Shown: positions 33,196-41,638, numbered from the stretch's first letter. The stretch is DNA of 46,953 nucleotides from Meiothermus sp. (GCF_025056915.1 NZ_JANWVH010000012.1:508-47460); one strand, 5' to 3'. Program-made: numbers and translations. The notes: a model not told the origin generated them from the letters alone.

Positions 33196-35073
33196 ATGAA
33201 GCGTTGGTTTGCCATAGCCGCTCTGTGGAGCGTGGCCTGGGCCGCCCCGGCCATCACCTTGTACGACCAGCTCGCGCCCACGCTGGATCAGGTGCGTTCG
33301 CTGCAAAGCAGCAACCCCGCACGGGCTCTGGAGCTACTAACCAAAGCCGAAGACGATTTCCGCAAGGGGGCGGGCGATCTAGCCCCGGTGCTGCGCGATG
33401 GGGTGCAGCAGTCGCTGGCCGATGCCCGTCAGGCCCTGGCCCGCCGCAGCAACGCCGACCTCGAGGCCCGCATCCAGATCATCAAGGCCATTATGGGCAA
33501 GGCCCTCTACGACAACTATTTCAGCGCCCTGGCGGCAGGCAACAGCGCCGACGCCAGCCGTCTGTTGCCCAAGGTGCTCTCGGCCAGCGGGCTGCCCAGC
33601 AGCCTGCAGGCCCAGGCCCAGACCCTGGCCGCCGCCAACAACCTGGACGGCCTGCGGCGCCTGTTTGAGCGCACCTACGCCCAGGGCATCACCAACGCCC
33701 TCCAGCGGGCCCAGGCCCAGACCAGCGCGGTGCAGGCCTACCTCGAGGCCACCCGGGCCTATGCCCTCTACCTGATCGTCCAGGACTCGCCCCGGGCCCG
33801 GGGCCTCACCGCCAAGGGGTTCGTGGATGCGCTGGGCAAGCTCTCCAGCGGCAACCTGAACGGCTTCAAAACCGATGTGCAGGGGCTGGTGGCCCAGGCC
33901 CAGAACTTTCTTAAAGCGGCCTCGGCTCCCCAAAGCCAGCGGCGAAGTACCCCTCCCACCACTGCCCAGAACCCCCCCGCCTCTGGGGGGGTTCGCCTAC
34001 AGGCCCCCCGCACCCCTCCGGCCCCCAAGGAGGCAGCCCCGGCCAGAGCCGCCGCAGCCCAGCCTGCGGCCCGCCCCGTTGCTCCGGCTGTGCCCAGACC
34101 GGCCCCTGCGGCCCGCCCTGTTCAGACCGCAGCCCCCCAGCCCCCCAACGACGCCTACCAGCAGTTGCTGGGCGACCTGCGCTTCTTGATCAAGGATAGC
34201 CGCAAGGTTGAACAGGTCGCCGACAGCCTCTCGGGGGCGGGCATCTACAGCATTGACGACTGGAAGCGGGCCTTGCTCGAGGTGCGGGGGCGCTTGCTGG
34301 AGGCCCAGGCCCAGGCCGAAACCGGCCAGAGCGACGCAGCCCGCCGCACCCTGGCCCAGGTCAACGCCCGCTACAAGGTGGCCGTCCAACCTGTTGTGGA
34401 AGCCCTGCGGCCCGAGCTGGCGCGCCGCACCAGTCGGGTGCTGGCCCAGGCCGAGAACGCAGTGGGCCTGCGCACCAGCGACTTTACGGTGCTCTCGGGG
34501 GAGCTGCTCGAGAACGGACTGGCCCTGGAGGGCCAAAGCCTGGGCACCTTCCACGACGTACAGGTCTGGCTGCTGCAAACCATCCTGGGCATCCCCAGGG
34601 CCTTTTTGTTCATCCTGGCGGGGATGCTGGCCTTCTTTCCGCTTTACCTGCTGACCCTCACCTTCGGGGGGCGCAATATATACTGGCGCTTCCTGGGGCT
34701 GGCCTTCTTTTTCCTGCTGCTGCCAGCCATGATGGAAGGGCTCTCCTACATTGGTTCGATTCTGTCCGACTCGCGCTACGGGCGGCTGCCTTTCCTGGGC
34801 GTCCTCACCAACCTCTCCATTCAGCAAAACCTGGTGGCCCAGTTGTTCTGGGGGCTCACAGTCTTTCTGGTGATTATTTTCGCCACCATTGGCCTGCGCG
34901 GCATTGCGGCGCAGTTTGGACTGCTGCAAAACCAGCGCATCCCCCTGCGGCGCACCCGCAACCCCACCCTGCCCCAGAGCGCAGCCGCGGCCACTGCCGG
35001 TGCAAGCGCCGCGGCCAAACCCAACCCTGGCCTGACCAGCGAGACCATTGTGGAGTGGGACGAGGAGTTCTGA
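33196..35073 (+). CDS. Large exported, membrane-anchored protein of unknown function
   Basis: 625 residues. Signal peptide MKRWFAIAALWSVAWA; a long helical, Ala/Gln/Leu-rich domain (about 20-240, many AQAQ and LARRS-type repeats); a Pro/Ala-rich flexible linker (about 245-320); a second helical domain (about 325-445); then three membrane helices (about 460-482, 490-510 and 548-572) and a basic tail ending in an acidic VEWDEEF. This would place the helical parts outside the membrane and the tail inside if the topology is as drawn. ATG with TAGGAGG upstream. No known family was recognised; the paired gene at 32547 is its likely partner, perhaps at the inner face of the membrane. Confidence 0.75.
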   Translation: MKRWFAIAALWSVAWAAPAITLYDQLAPTLDQVRSLQSSNPARALELLTKAEDDFRKGAGDLAPVLRDGVQQSLADARQALARRSNADLEARIQIIKAIMGKALYDNYFSALAAGNSADASRLLPKVLSASGLPSSLQAQAQTLAAANNLDGLRRLFERTYAQGITNALQRAQAQTSAVQAYLEATRAYALYLIVQDSPRARGLTAKGFVDALGKLSSGNLNGFKTDVQGLVAQAQNFLKAASAPQSQRRSTPPTTAQNPPASGGVRLQAPRTPPAPKEAAPARAAAAQPAARPVAPAVPRPAPAARPVQTAAPQPPNDAYQQLLGDLRFLIKDSRKVEQVADSLSGAGIYSIDDWKRALLEVRGRLLEAQAQAETGQSDAARRTLAQVNARYKVAVQPVVEALRPELARRTSRVLAQAENAVGLRTSDFTVLSGELLENGLALEGQSLGTFHDVQVWLLQTILGIPRAFLFILAGMLAFFPLYLLTLTFGGRNIYWRFLGLAFFFLLLPAMMEGLSYIGSILSDSRYGRLPFLGVLTNLSIQQNLVAQLFWGLTVFLVIIFATIGLRGIAAQFGLLQNQRIPLRRTRNPTLPQSAAAATAGASAAAKPNPGLTSETIVEWDEEF

Positions 35074-35480
35074 AATCCGGGTCACACGCCCTCAACCAGC
35101 AACCGCCTGTCGTGCATCCACCCCCACCCCTCACCGGTTCTGTGCCATATGAGGGCGGCTCATAAGTCAGGCTATTGATGGCATTTTCCCTGCTCGACTG
35201 TCCAGAATGTTTTTGTGGTGGGCGTTTCGGGCGCATTTTTCTGCCGGGTTCCAGGGCGAATGGGGTGTTCATCTTCAGGTGAGGCGGGGCGCAGGGGTTG
35301 GGGGCGGGTGTAGACCCACCACCGGCCTCAGGCCCTCACCCTAACCTTGTGTACAAAGTTGTTTGTATGCCTACTTGCACAGAAGCGCACCCAGCAGGCT
35401 GGCCATCGGTCTATGCCCCAATCCCAGGAAGCGATTTAGTGCCCAAGGATTCAAACGGGCTTCCCTCAACCCGGGGGGCT
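35074..35480. other. Non-coding gap, no gene recognised
   Basis: This 0.4-kb stretch has weaker GC bias than the genes around it and contains only frames without ribosome sites or family motifs. It and the bases up to 35640 hold a MITE fragment and the promoter of the isomerase gene. It may contain remnants of older insertions. Confidence 0.5.
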
Positions 35481-35517
35481 CTCTGGATGGGCGGCCACGT
35501 CTGTGAAGAGCGCAATA
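35481..35517 (-). mobile_element. MITE copy F, fragment
   Basis: Only one end is left: half of the central hairpin (TGGATGGGCGGCCAC) followed by GTCTGTGAAGAGCGCAATA, matching the ends of copies B and G. The other half is unrecognisable. Confidence 0.7.
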
Positions 35518-35620
35518 TGCAGGTTTGAACCGCCGACCCAAACCAGCGAATGTCCAACATCCTTTGTGAGGCACCGTCCATCACTGGCCACGTAACGCGC
35601 CCTCTTCGACTTTTGCGCGG

Positions 35621-35626
35621 TATAAT
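35621..35626 (+). promoter_or_regulatory. -10 element, short-leader start
   Basis: A perfect TATAAT preceded by GCGCGG, 14 bases before the ATG at 35641. No -35 at normal spacing and no ribosome site; the leader would be about 8 nt. Confidence 0.55.
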
Positions 35627-35640
35627 CCACCCACTTTTTT

Positions 35641-36402
35641 ATGAAACTTGGCTTCAGTCCCCTGACCGCCGGCCTGGACTACCGCCGGTCCTTTGACCTG
35701 GCCGCAGAGCTAGGGCTTTTTCTGGAAATTGCCTACGACCAGCACGAGATGGATCCCCGGCTGCCGGGACCCCGGGCGCTGGCCGAGATGGGCCGGGCCG
35801 CCGGGGTCGGCTTCAGCCTGCATCTGCCTTTTGTAGACTGGAACATTGCCTCGCTGGTGCCGCCGGTGCAGCGGCTCTCCCTCGAGCGCACCCAGCGGGC
35901 CATTCAGTTCGGGGCCGAAATCGGAGCGGAATGTGGGGTGCTGCACACCGGCCTGATTCCGCTGCGGTGGCCCGAGGCAGTGGCCCATGCCCATCAGCAA
36001 GTGCAAGAGGCGCTGGGGCAACTGGAGCTGGCCATCCCGGTAGCCCTGGAAAACCTTGGCCTGAGCAGATCCGATTTGCTGGAAACGCCAGCCGAGCTGG
36101 TGAGTCTGCTCGAGGCCCATCCCCAGTACGGGTTCTGCCTGGACGTGGGCCACGCCCTGATTCAGCGCGGCCCCGGTGGCGCACAGGAATACCACCGTCT
36201 GCTGGGCAGCCGCCTGATTCACCTTCACCTGCACGATAACCAGGGCAGCCGGGACGAGCACCTGCCCTGTGGCCTGGGGAAGGTGGACTGGGCCTGGGTG
36301 CGGGCGGTGCTAAAGGGGTTCACGGGAACGGTGGCCCTCGAGGTCACGGGTGGGGCAGAGGGTGTGCGCCAGAGCGTAGCCCTGCTGCGCGGAGAAGCGT
36401 AA
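35641..36402 (+). CDS. Sugar phosphate isomerase/epimerase-like TIM-barrel protein
   Basis: 253 residues of the xylose isomerase-like (AP endonuclease 2) superfamily. Visible barrel strands with metal-site candidates: FSLHLPF (His), GVLHTGLIP (His), VALENLG (Glu), FCLDVGHALI (Asp, His), IHLHLHDNQGSRDEHLPCGLG (in parts; His, Asp, His) and VALEV (Glu). These fit a divalent-metal isomerase or epimerase acting on a sugar or inositol derivative; endonuclease IV is excluded by the short length and missing third-metal motifs. It stands alone, just before the fbc operon on the same strand, from which a hairpin separates it. Confidence 0.82.
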   Translation: MKLGFSPLTAGLDYRRSFDLAAELGLFLEIAYDQHEMDPRLPGPRALAEMGRAAGVGFSLHLPFVDWNIASLVPPVQRLSLERTQRAIQFGAEIGAECGVLHTGLIPLRWPEAVAHAHQQVQEALGQLELAIPVALENLGLSRSDLLETPAELVSLLEAHPQYGFCLDVGHALIQRGPGGAQEYHRLLGSRLIHLHLHDNQGSRDEHLPCGLGKVDWAWVRAVLKGFTGTVALEVTGGAEGVRQSVALLRGEA

Positions 36403-36494
36403 AGCCGGTTGCCAGCAGCGGCTTTTCTAAAATAAATCCAGGCAATCGCCGATCCACACAATCTTTTTACTGTTGCAATCGAGGCCAGGGACAT

Positions 36495-36523
36495 TTGCCC
36501 TTATTGAAAATTTCTACTATTCA
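36495..36523 (+). promoter_or_regulatory. Candidate promoter of the fbc operon
   Basis: TTGCCC (36495-36500), 17-bp spacer, TATTCA (36518-36523). The start would be about 80 nt before fbcC, with a terminator-like hairpin in the leader. Confidence 0.4.
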
Positions 36524-36528
36524 CCCAG

Positions 36529-36550
36529 AGGGGCACGGCGCCCCTATTTT
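36529..36550 (+). terminator. Terminator-like hairpin before fbcC
   Basis: AGGGGC-ACGGC-GCCCCT followed by ATTTT. It may end the isomerase transcript, or act as an attenuator if the candidate promoter at 36495 is real, since it lies downstream of it. Confidence 0.45.
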
Positions 36551-36612
36551 CTGGTAGTCTTGGGGACAGTGCCCAGACCCCCCAAGCAGGTCTGGCGAGG
36601 AGGAATCGAGCA

Positions 36613-37368
36613 ATGCCGATTGAGCGTATCGAAGTCTATCTGGATGGTGGCACCGAGCCTGTGCAGGTGCTCACCCAACCCCCTTTCAAAGTTACCTACG
36701 ACACCCGTTCGTTGAGCGACGGGGAGCATCAGCTACGGATTGTCACCCATTACACCAACGGGGCTAAAGAGGTAAAAGAAGTACCCTTCAAGGTTGCCAA
36801 TACCCCAGGCGTGCTGTTGCAGGGCCTCGAGGAGGGCAAGGAGGTCTCGGGCACCCTGGACGTGACCCTGCGGGTGGCCGACCCCGAGATTAAGCCCACG
36901 CGGGAGCGTTTCCCTGGGTTGGGAGCCGCCATTGCCACTGCGGCCATCCTGGGTGGGGTCTGGCTGTTCTTTGCCGCTACCGGCGTGACCAACAAGGCCC
37001 TCGAGGAGGTCGCCAAGCCCCCCGCAACCAAGGAAGCCGGGGCCCACGGAGGCGACCACGGGGGCCCGGTGGCCGCGGTAGATGCGGCCCTCAAAGCCAA
37101 GGGAGAAACCATCTATGCGGCCAGTTGTGCAGGCTGCCATCAGCCTACCGGCAAGGGTTTGCCGGGGGTCTTCCCGGCCCTGGACGGCAGCAAGAATGTG
37201 GCCGATAAGGCTTACACCATCAACATCCTGCTCAAGGGCAAGGGAGGGATGCCTGCTTTTGCCCAGCTCTCCGACGAAGAGCTGGCCGCCGTGGCGACCT
37301 ACGTCAAGAACAGCTGGAGCAACAAATTCGGCGGCGTGACACCCGACGAGTTCAAAGCGGCTCGCTAA
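36613..37368 (+). CDS. fbcC: Cytochrome c subunit of the bc complex, with N-terminal Ig-like domain
   Basis: 251 residues. Residues 1-95 look like a bacterial Ig-like beta domain (IERIEVYLDGG, FKVTYDTRSLSDGEHQLRIV, in parts); a single membrane helix follows (about 98-124) and then a class I cytochrome c domain: haem site CAGCH at 172-176 and axial Met213 (GKGGMPAF). With no signal peptide ahead of the Ig part, the Ig-like domain would be on the cytoplasmic side and the haem domain outside. In T. thermophilus fbcC opens the fbcCXFB operon; the same order is seen here. AGGAGGAA precedes ATG 36613. It carries electrons from the Rieske protein towards terminal oxidases. Confidence 0.9.
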   Translation: MPIERIEVYLDGGTEPVQVLTQPPFKVTYDTRSLSDGEHQLRIVTHYTNGAKEVKEVPFKVANTPGVLLQGLEEGKEVSGTLDVTLRVADPEIKPTRERFPGLGAAIATAAILGGVWLFFAATGVTNKALEEVAKPPATKEAGAHGGDHGGPVAAVDAALKAKGETIYAASCAGCHQPTGKGLPGVFPALDGSKNVADKAYTINILLKGKGGMPAFAQLSDEELAAVATYVKNSWSNKFGGVTPDEFKAAR

Positions 37369-37382
37369 ACCCCGGGGGTTAT

Positions 37383-37874
37383 ATGTACCGGAATGACACT
37401 GTAGTGCCCTACTTCGCCCTGGTTTTTTCGGCGGCGCTGTTCTTGATGGCCTACCTCAACAACCAGATGCGGGTCGTGCACGAGGCCGGGGCCGTACCCC
37501 ATCTTACGGTGGGCAACATCGGGCTGATTGCGTTTGCGGTTGTTCTGTTCACCTACGGGTTCATTGGGCTCCTGAGCAACTGGCTCGAGGGCTCCGAACT
37601 GCACCCGGGCAAGCACCAACCCGAGCCCAGCAGCCTGCCCATGGTGGCGGGGGTGGTTCTTTCTATATTGCTGGTGGTGCTCTCGGGCTTCTTCGTGCGG
37701 TCGCTGGTTTTTGCCAACAACCCCGAAATCGGTTACTACAACGCCTCCACCCTGCAAGCTGGGGTTTTTGGTGCGATGATGCTGATTCTGGCAGTCTTGA
37801 TCGCCATCTACAAAAAATTCTTCATGGAAGAGGAGATTCTGGCTGAGGACGAGAAGGGCGACTTTCCCTGGTAG
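37383..37874 (+). CDS. fbcX: Membrane protein FbcX of the bc complex operon
   Basis: 163 residues with four predicted membrane helices (about 9-27, 43-66, 86-111 and 123-144) and a charged C-terminal tail (FMEEEILAEDEKGDFPW). Its identity rests on position: in Thermus a protein of unknown role is encoded between the cytochrome c and the Rieske gene. No redox motif (no CxxCH, no conserved His pair) is visible. ATG 37383 lies 14 bp after the fbcC stop. A structural or assembly role is inferred. Confidence 0.85.
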   Translation: MYRNDTVVPYFALVFSAALFLMAYLNNQMRVVHEAGAVPHLTVGNIGLIAFAVVLFTYGFIGLLSNWLEGSELHPGKHQPEPSSLPMVAGVVLSILLVVLSGFFVRSLVFANNPEIGYYNASTLQAGVFGAMMLILAVLIAIYKKFFMEEEILAEDEKGDFPW

Positions 37875-37900
37875 CGTTCTCAGCCCTTAGGAGCTAGACC

Positions 37901-38545
37901 ATGGCAGAACACGAAGCCACCGCTCATCACCACGAGCACCACCCCGAAGACCCACAGGTTCATGCCACCCGCCGGGCCGTGTTGCAGGCCGCCATCGGTG
38001 TAAGTGCGGGTGCAGCCGTGCTTTCCACGCTGTGGGTGGGGGCAGGCCTGGTGCCGCGTGAGGAAAAGATCCCCAGCAAAGAACCTGTGGCCGCGGGCGA
38101 CACCCTGGTCTTTGCGACCGGCCCCAAGGCCGATCAAGAGATCACCCTGGAAGACCTGAAGGCCGCCCAGGGCGAGCGAATCCCGTTCATCATCGCTTTC
38201 CCCAAGAGCCCTGAAAACGTAGTCAAGAAAGACCTGATCACCAACACCCTTATGGTCATCCTGGCCGACCCGGCCAAAATGAGCCCCGAAACCAAACAGC
38301 ACGCCTCACCGGAAGGGGTGCTGGCCTACTCGGCGGTGTGCAAGCACCTCGGCTGCACCGTGAGCCAGTGGCAAAATGATACCTGGCTGTGCCCCTGCCA
38401 CGGTGGCCGGTACGACATCTACAACCAGGCCAAGGTAGTCGGTGGCCCCGTACCCGCGCCCGTTCCTCAGCTCCCCGTGAAGGTCGAGGGCGGCAAAGTG
38501 GTGGTGGCGGGCGAGTTCCTGGGCAAGCCTGGGGCCGATGTCTAG
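37901..38545 (+). CDS. fbcF: Rieske iron-sulfur protein of the bc complex
   Basis: 214 residues. The N-terminus is His-rich (ATAHHHEHH), then a twin-arginine-type signal anchor (TRRAVLQAAIGVSAGAAV, about 26-45). The [2Fe-2S] site is CKHLGC (Cys147, His149, Cys152) and CPCHGG (Cys164, Cys166, His167): Cys147, His149, Cys164 and His167 bind the cluster, Cys152 and Cys166 form the disulfide typical of high-potential Rieske proteins. It takes electrons from quinol at the Qo site. It lies between fbcX and fbcB with ribosome site TAGGAG. Confidence 0.95.
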   Translation: MAEHEATAHHHEHHPEDPQVHATRRAVLQAAIGVSAGAAVLSTLWVGAGLVPREEKIPSKEPVAAGDTLVFATGPKADQEITLEDLKAAQGERIPFIIAFPKSPENVVKKDLITNTLMVILADPAKMSPETKQHASPEGVLAYSAVCKHLGCTVSQWQNDTWLCPCHGGRYDIYNQAKVVGGPVPAPVPQLPVKVEGGKVVVAGEFLGKPGADV

Positions 38546-38554
38546 GGAGGATTT

Positions 38555-39844
38555 ATGTATCAGTGGTTGGACGACCGATTGGCTATTGGAAAGCTTTACG
38601 CCAAGGCTTTCCGCAAGGCCTTCCCGGTGCATCACTCGTTCTTTTTGGGCGAGATTACCCTCTTCTCCTTTGTCACCCTGGTGCTCACCGGCATTTTCCT
38701 GACCCTCAACTACGAGCCTTCCATCCGCCCGGTTTCGGGTTCGCTCTCCGGTGGACAGGAAGTGCCGGCTGCTTACTACTCGATTCTGTACATTGACTCG
38801 CTTCCCTTCGGCGCAGTTATACGCTCGCTGCACCACTGGGCCGCCCACATCATGATTGCCGCGGCCTTCTTGCACATGCTGCGCATTCACCTGACCGGGG
38901 CCTACAAAAACCCCCGCGAGCTGAACTGGATTGTGGGGGTCTTTTTGCTGGTGCTCTCCATCGTTACAGCTTTCACCGGCTATGCCCTGCCCTTCGACAA
39001 CTATGCCCTCACCGCCACCAAAATTGGCTACGAGATTGGGGCCGCAGCCCCCTGGGTGGGCAAGCTTTTGTCCGACATTCTCTTTGCCGGTGAGCTTTCC
39101 CCCACCAATACCCAGACCATCCCCCGGCTTTTCCCCATCCACGTGCTGTGGCTGCCCCTGGCCCTGATTGGGCTGATCGGGGCCCACCTGGCCATCATGA
39201 TCAAGCAGAAGCACACCCAGCCCAAGTACGCCGAAAAGGTTGCGCCGGGCAAAATTGTGGGGGTGCCGCTCTTTCCCCAGCAAGCGGCCATGATGGGCAT
39301 TCTGTTCCTGGTTTACATCGCCGTAACCACCTTCATCGCCGGCGCTTTCCTGGCCCACCCGGTGCAGGCCTTTGGCCCGCCCACCGCCAACACCCCGCCG
39401 GTCAAGCCCGACTGGTACTTCATGTGGATTTACGGGATTTTGCAGATTATCCCGGCCAACTGGCGTTTTGAGTTCCTGGGGGCCACCTTTGGCCCGCAGT
39501 TCTGGGGGGGTATTCTGGTGCCCACCATCATCATTCTGGGGGCACTGGCGATTCCCTTCCTGGACTACTCCAAGGAGAAGCAGCGCTACCTCGAGCTCCC
39601 CAGCCAGCACCCCTTCCGTACCAGCTTTGTGATCGGGATGCTGATGTTTTACATCATGAGCACCCTGGCCGGATACAAGGTAGACCTGGGCCTCTCCAAT
39701 GCCCTCTTGTGGGTCCTGGTCTTCATTGTGCCCGTCATCACCGGGGTGGTTGCCTTCGTCATCCTGAAAGCGGTCTACGGCAAGGACTGGAACCAGGAGG
39801 TCGAGGTCAAGTTCATTGGCAAAGGCTCTGCCGCCGACGATTGA
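38555..39844 (+). CDS. fbcB: Cytochrome b of the bc complex
   Basis: 429 residues with the complete eight-helix cytochrome b fold in one chain. Haem-ligand histidine pairs are seen in helix 2 (LHHWAAHIMIAAAFLHMLRIH) and helix 4 (FPIHVLWLPLALIGLIGAHLA; both shown in part). The Qo-site motif PEWY is present as PDWYF. It oxidises quinol and moves electrons across the membrane. It starts 9 bp after fbcF with GGGAGG upstream and is the last gene of the operon, followed by a strong terminator 19 bp later. Confidence 0.95.
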   Translation: MYQWLDDRLAIGKLYAKAFRKAFPVHHSFFLGEITLFSFVTLVLTGIFLTLNYEPSIRPVSGSLSGGQEVPAAYYSILYIDSLPFGAVIRSLHHWAAHIMIAAAFLHMLRIHLTGAYKNPRELNWIVGVFLLVLSIVTAFTGYALPFDNYALTATKIGYEIGAAAPWVGKLLSDILFAGELSPTNTQTIPRLFPIHVLWLPLALIGLIGAHLAIMIKQKHTQPKYAEKVAPGKIVGVPLFPQQAAMMGILFLVYIAVTTFIAGAFLAHPVQAFGPPTANTPPVKPDWYFMWIYGILQIIPANWRFEFLGATFGPQFWGGILVPTIIILGALAIPFLDYSKEKQRYLELPSQHPFRTSFVIGMLMFYIMSTLAGYKVDLGLSNALLWVLVFIVPVITGVVAFVILKAVYGKDWNQEVEVKFIGKGSAADD

Positions 39845-39862
39845 GAAACCCCATCTCGACCC

Positions 39863-39891
39863 AAGCACCCCCACCGGGGGTGCTTTTTTTG
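39863..39891 (+). terminator. Terminator of the fbc operon
   Basis: AAGCACCCCC, ACC loop, GGGGGTGCTT followed by TTTTT: a strong intrinsic terminator directly after fbcB. Confidence 0.93.
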
Positions 39892-39938
39892 TGCGACCGG
39901 TTGGCCCTCTGCTTGAATACCGTGCAGGCTACAGAAGA

Positions 39939-40039
39939 TTGAGCGCTCTTCACATGTTTAGAGCCACTCGATATAAGAAAGCGTTGCCCTGGACAGAACA
40001 GTGGCCGGATAGGCGGCCACGTCTGTGAAGGGCGCGATA
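39939..40039 (-). mobile_element. MITE copy G
   Basis: About 101 bp from TTGAGCGCTCTTCACATG (terminal TA mutated to TT) to GTCTGTGAAGGGCGCGATA. The hairpin is shortened (GTGGCC-N-GGCGGCCAC). It lies in the convergent gap between fbcB and the aminotransferase; the rest of the gap (40040-40189) holds nothing I recognise. Confidence 0.85.
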
Positions 40040-40189
40040 AGGCAGCACAAGGGCTTGGAGGTAGGGGACAGGCGTTTGGAAACCCGCCCGACCAACCACT
40101 CCCACCCTATTTGAGCCTGTATGCCTGTTTGCTGTTCTCGGCTTGGCCACAAACCCAGGGTGGGGAAGAGGCGGGCGCCCCCGGCAAAT

Positions 40190-41551
40190 CTAGGCCGACA
40201 GAAGGGCCTGCACCGCTTCTTCGAAGACCTCGGTGTGCCGCCGAACCTGCTCGGGGGTGGTTTCGGGCGAGATGAGGGTCATGTTGTGGAAGGGGGTGAG
40301 CAGGATGCCCCGGTTCAGCATAAACAGGTGAATGAAGGGGTCGAGGTCGGGGTCCTGGCCGGCCAGGGCCTCGGAGCCGTTTTGGGCCGGGTTGGGGCGG
40401 AAGAGGTACTCCACCCGGCAGCCGACCCGGGTCACATGCCAGGGCAGGCGGTACTGTTCCATCACGCCCCGCACCTCGGCCTCGAGCTGCTCCCCCAGGG
40501 CAATCATGCGGGCATAGGCTTCCTCGGTCAGGACGTGCTCGAGGGTGGCCCGCATGGCCGCCAGCGAGAGGGCGTTGGCGGCCAGGGTGCCCCCGATGCC
40601 CCCGGTATCGGCGTAGGGGGGCTGGATTACGCTTTGCGCCTTCCGCCCCACCTCCTCGGTAAAGCCGTAGGCCGCGCTGGGAATGCCGCTGCCCAGAGGC
40701 TTGCCCACCGTCAAGAGGTCGGGCTCCAGACCGTGCGCCTTGGTGTAGCCCCCCGGCCCCGCCGAGAGGGTGTGGGTTTCGTCCAAAATCAGCAGGGTGC
40801 CATAGCGGCGGGTCAGTTCGCGCAGGGCGGTGTGGTAGCCCGGCTGAGGCTGCACGATGCCCACGTTGGTCATCACCGGCTCGGCCAGCACCGCGGCCAC
40901 ATCGCCGGGGCGCAGGGCTTCCTCCAGGGCCTCCACATCGTTCCACTCCACCACCTTGGTGGTCAGGGTGGGGTCTACCTGGGGCCCGATGTTGCCGGGG
41001 CGGCTGGCGGGCTTTCCATCCACCAGCCAGGCGTAGGCCTCGTCCACCGTGCCGTGGTAGCAGCCGTGGAAGACCAGCACCTTGGGCCTGCCGGTGATGG
41101 CCCGCGCCAGCCGGAGCGAAAAGCGGTTGGCGTCGGTGGCCGAGAGGGCAAACTGCCAGTATTTGAGGCCAAAGCGCCGCTGGAGTTCTTCAGCCACCCA
41201 GAAGGCGTTTTCCGAGGGCAGCATGGTGGTGATGCCCCTGTGGAGCTGCTTGATGATGCCCGGCAGGGCCGCCTCGGGCGAGTGGCCGGTCATGGCCCCG
41301 GTGTCGCCCAGGCACAGGTCTATGTACTCGAGCCCGTCCACATCGCGGAAGGTGGCACCTTTGGCCTCGGCCACAAACAGGGGGAAGCCCCCCGGCCAGC
41401 GGGTCATCCAGTGCATGGGCACCCCGGCCAGAAGCGAGTTCTGGGCGCGGTGGTAGAGCGCCAGCGACCGGGGGTGGCGCTCGGCGAACAGCTGCTGCTC
41501 CGAGCGCATCAGGGCTTTGACTTTGCTGCGGTCAATGGCCGTAGAGGTCAT
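40190..41551 (-). CDS. Class III pyridoxal-phosphate aminotransferase
   Basis: 453 residues. Fold-type I class III features: the FHGCYHGTVDEAY loop, AEPVMTNVG, the LILDETHTLSAG aspartate and the PLP-binding lysine Lys284 (LLTVGKPLGSGIPSAAYG). Sequence order resembles the glutamate-1-semialdehyde-aminomutase-like branch of class III enzymes, but haem synthesis is unlikely from the context, which is amine and amino-acid use. It has its own promoter (TATAAT at 41575-41580) and GGGAGAG before ATG 41551. The acceptor and donor are unknown. Confidence 0.85.
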   Translation of the reverse strand: MTSTAIDRSKVKALMRSEQQLFAERHPRSLALYHRAQNSLLAGVPMHWMTRWPGGFPLFVAEAKGATFRDVDGLEYIDLCLGDTGAMTGHSPEAALPGIIKQLHRGITTMLPSENAFWVAEELQRRFGLKYWQFALSATDANRFSLRLARAITGRPKVLVFHGCYHGTVDEAYAWLVDGKPASRPGNIGPQVDPTLTTKVVEWNDVEALEEALRPGDVAAVLAEPVMTNVGIVQPQPGYHTALRELTRRYGTLLILDETHTLSAGPGGYTKAHGLEPDLLTVGKPLGSGIPSAAYGFTEEVGRKAQSVIQPPYADTGGIGGTLAANALSLAAMRATLEHVLTEEAYARMIALGEQLEAEVRGVMEQYRLPWHVTRVGCRVEYLFRPNPAQNGSEALAGQDPDLDPFIHLFMLNRGILLTPFHNMTLISPETTPEQVRRHTEVFEEAVQALLSA

Positions 41552-41574
41552 GGTTTCTCTCCCAACTTGTCAGA

Positions 41575-41580
41575 ATTATA
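41575..41580 (-). promoter_or_regulatory. -10 element before the class III aminotransferase
   Basis: A perfect TATAAT on the minus strand, 23 bp before the ATG at 41551. No good -35 was found. It suggests that this gene can be expressed apart from the upstream genes. Confidence 0.5.
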
Positions 41581-41638
41581 GGGTTGGCCTTTCCGGCAGC
41601 CCGGGGATGGCTTTGGCTAGCGCATTCTGGCCGCCTGC

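Noticed and set aside
35298..35528. Short frame in the gap before the isomerase gene.
   Set aside because: It ends inside a MITE fragment and has no ribosome site.
40190..41551. Naming the class III aminotransferase hemL.
   Set aside because: It shares the branch pattern, but the context is amine use and the active-site details that define the aminomutase cannot be confirmed here.
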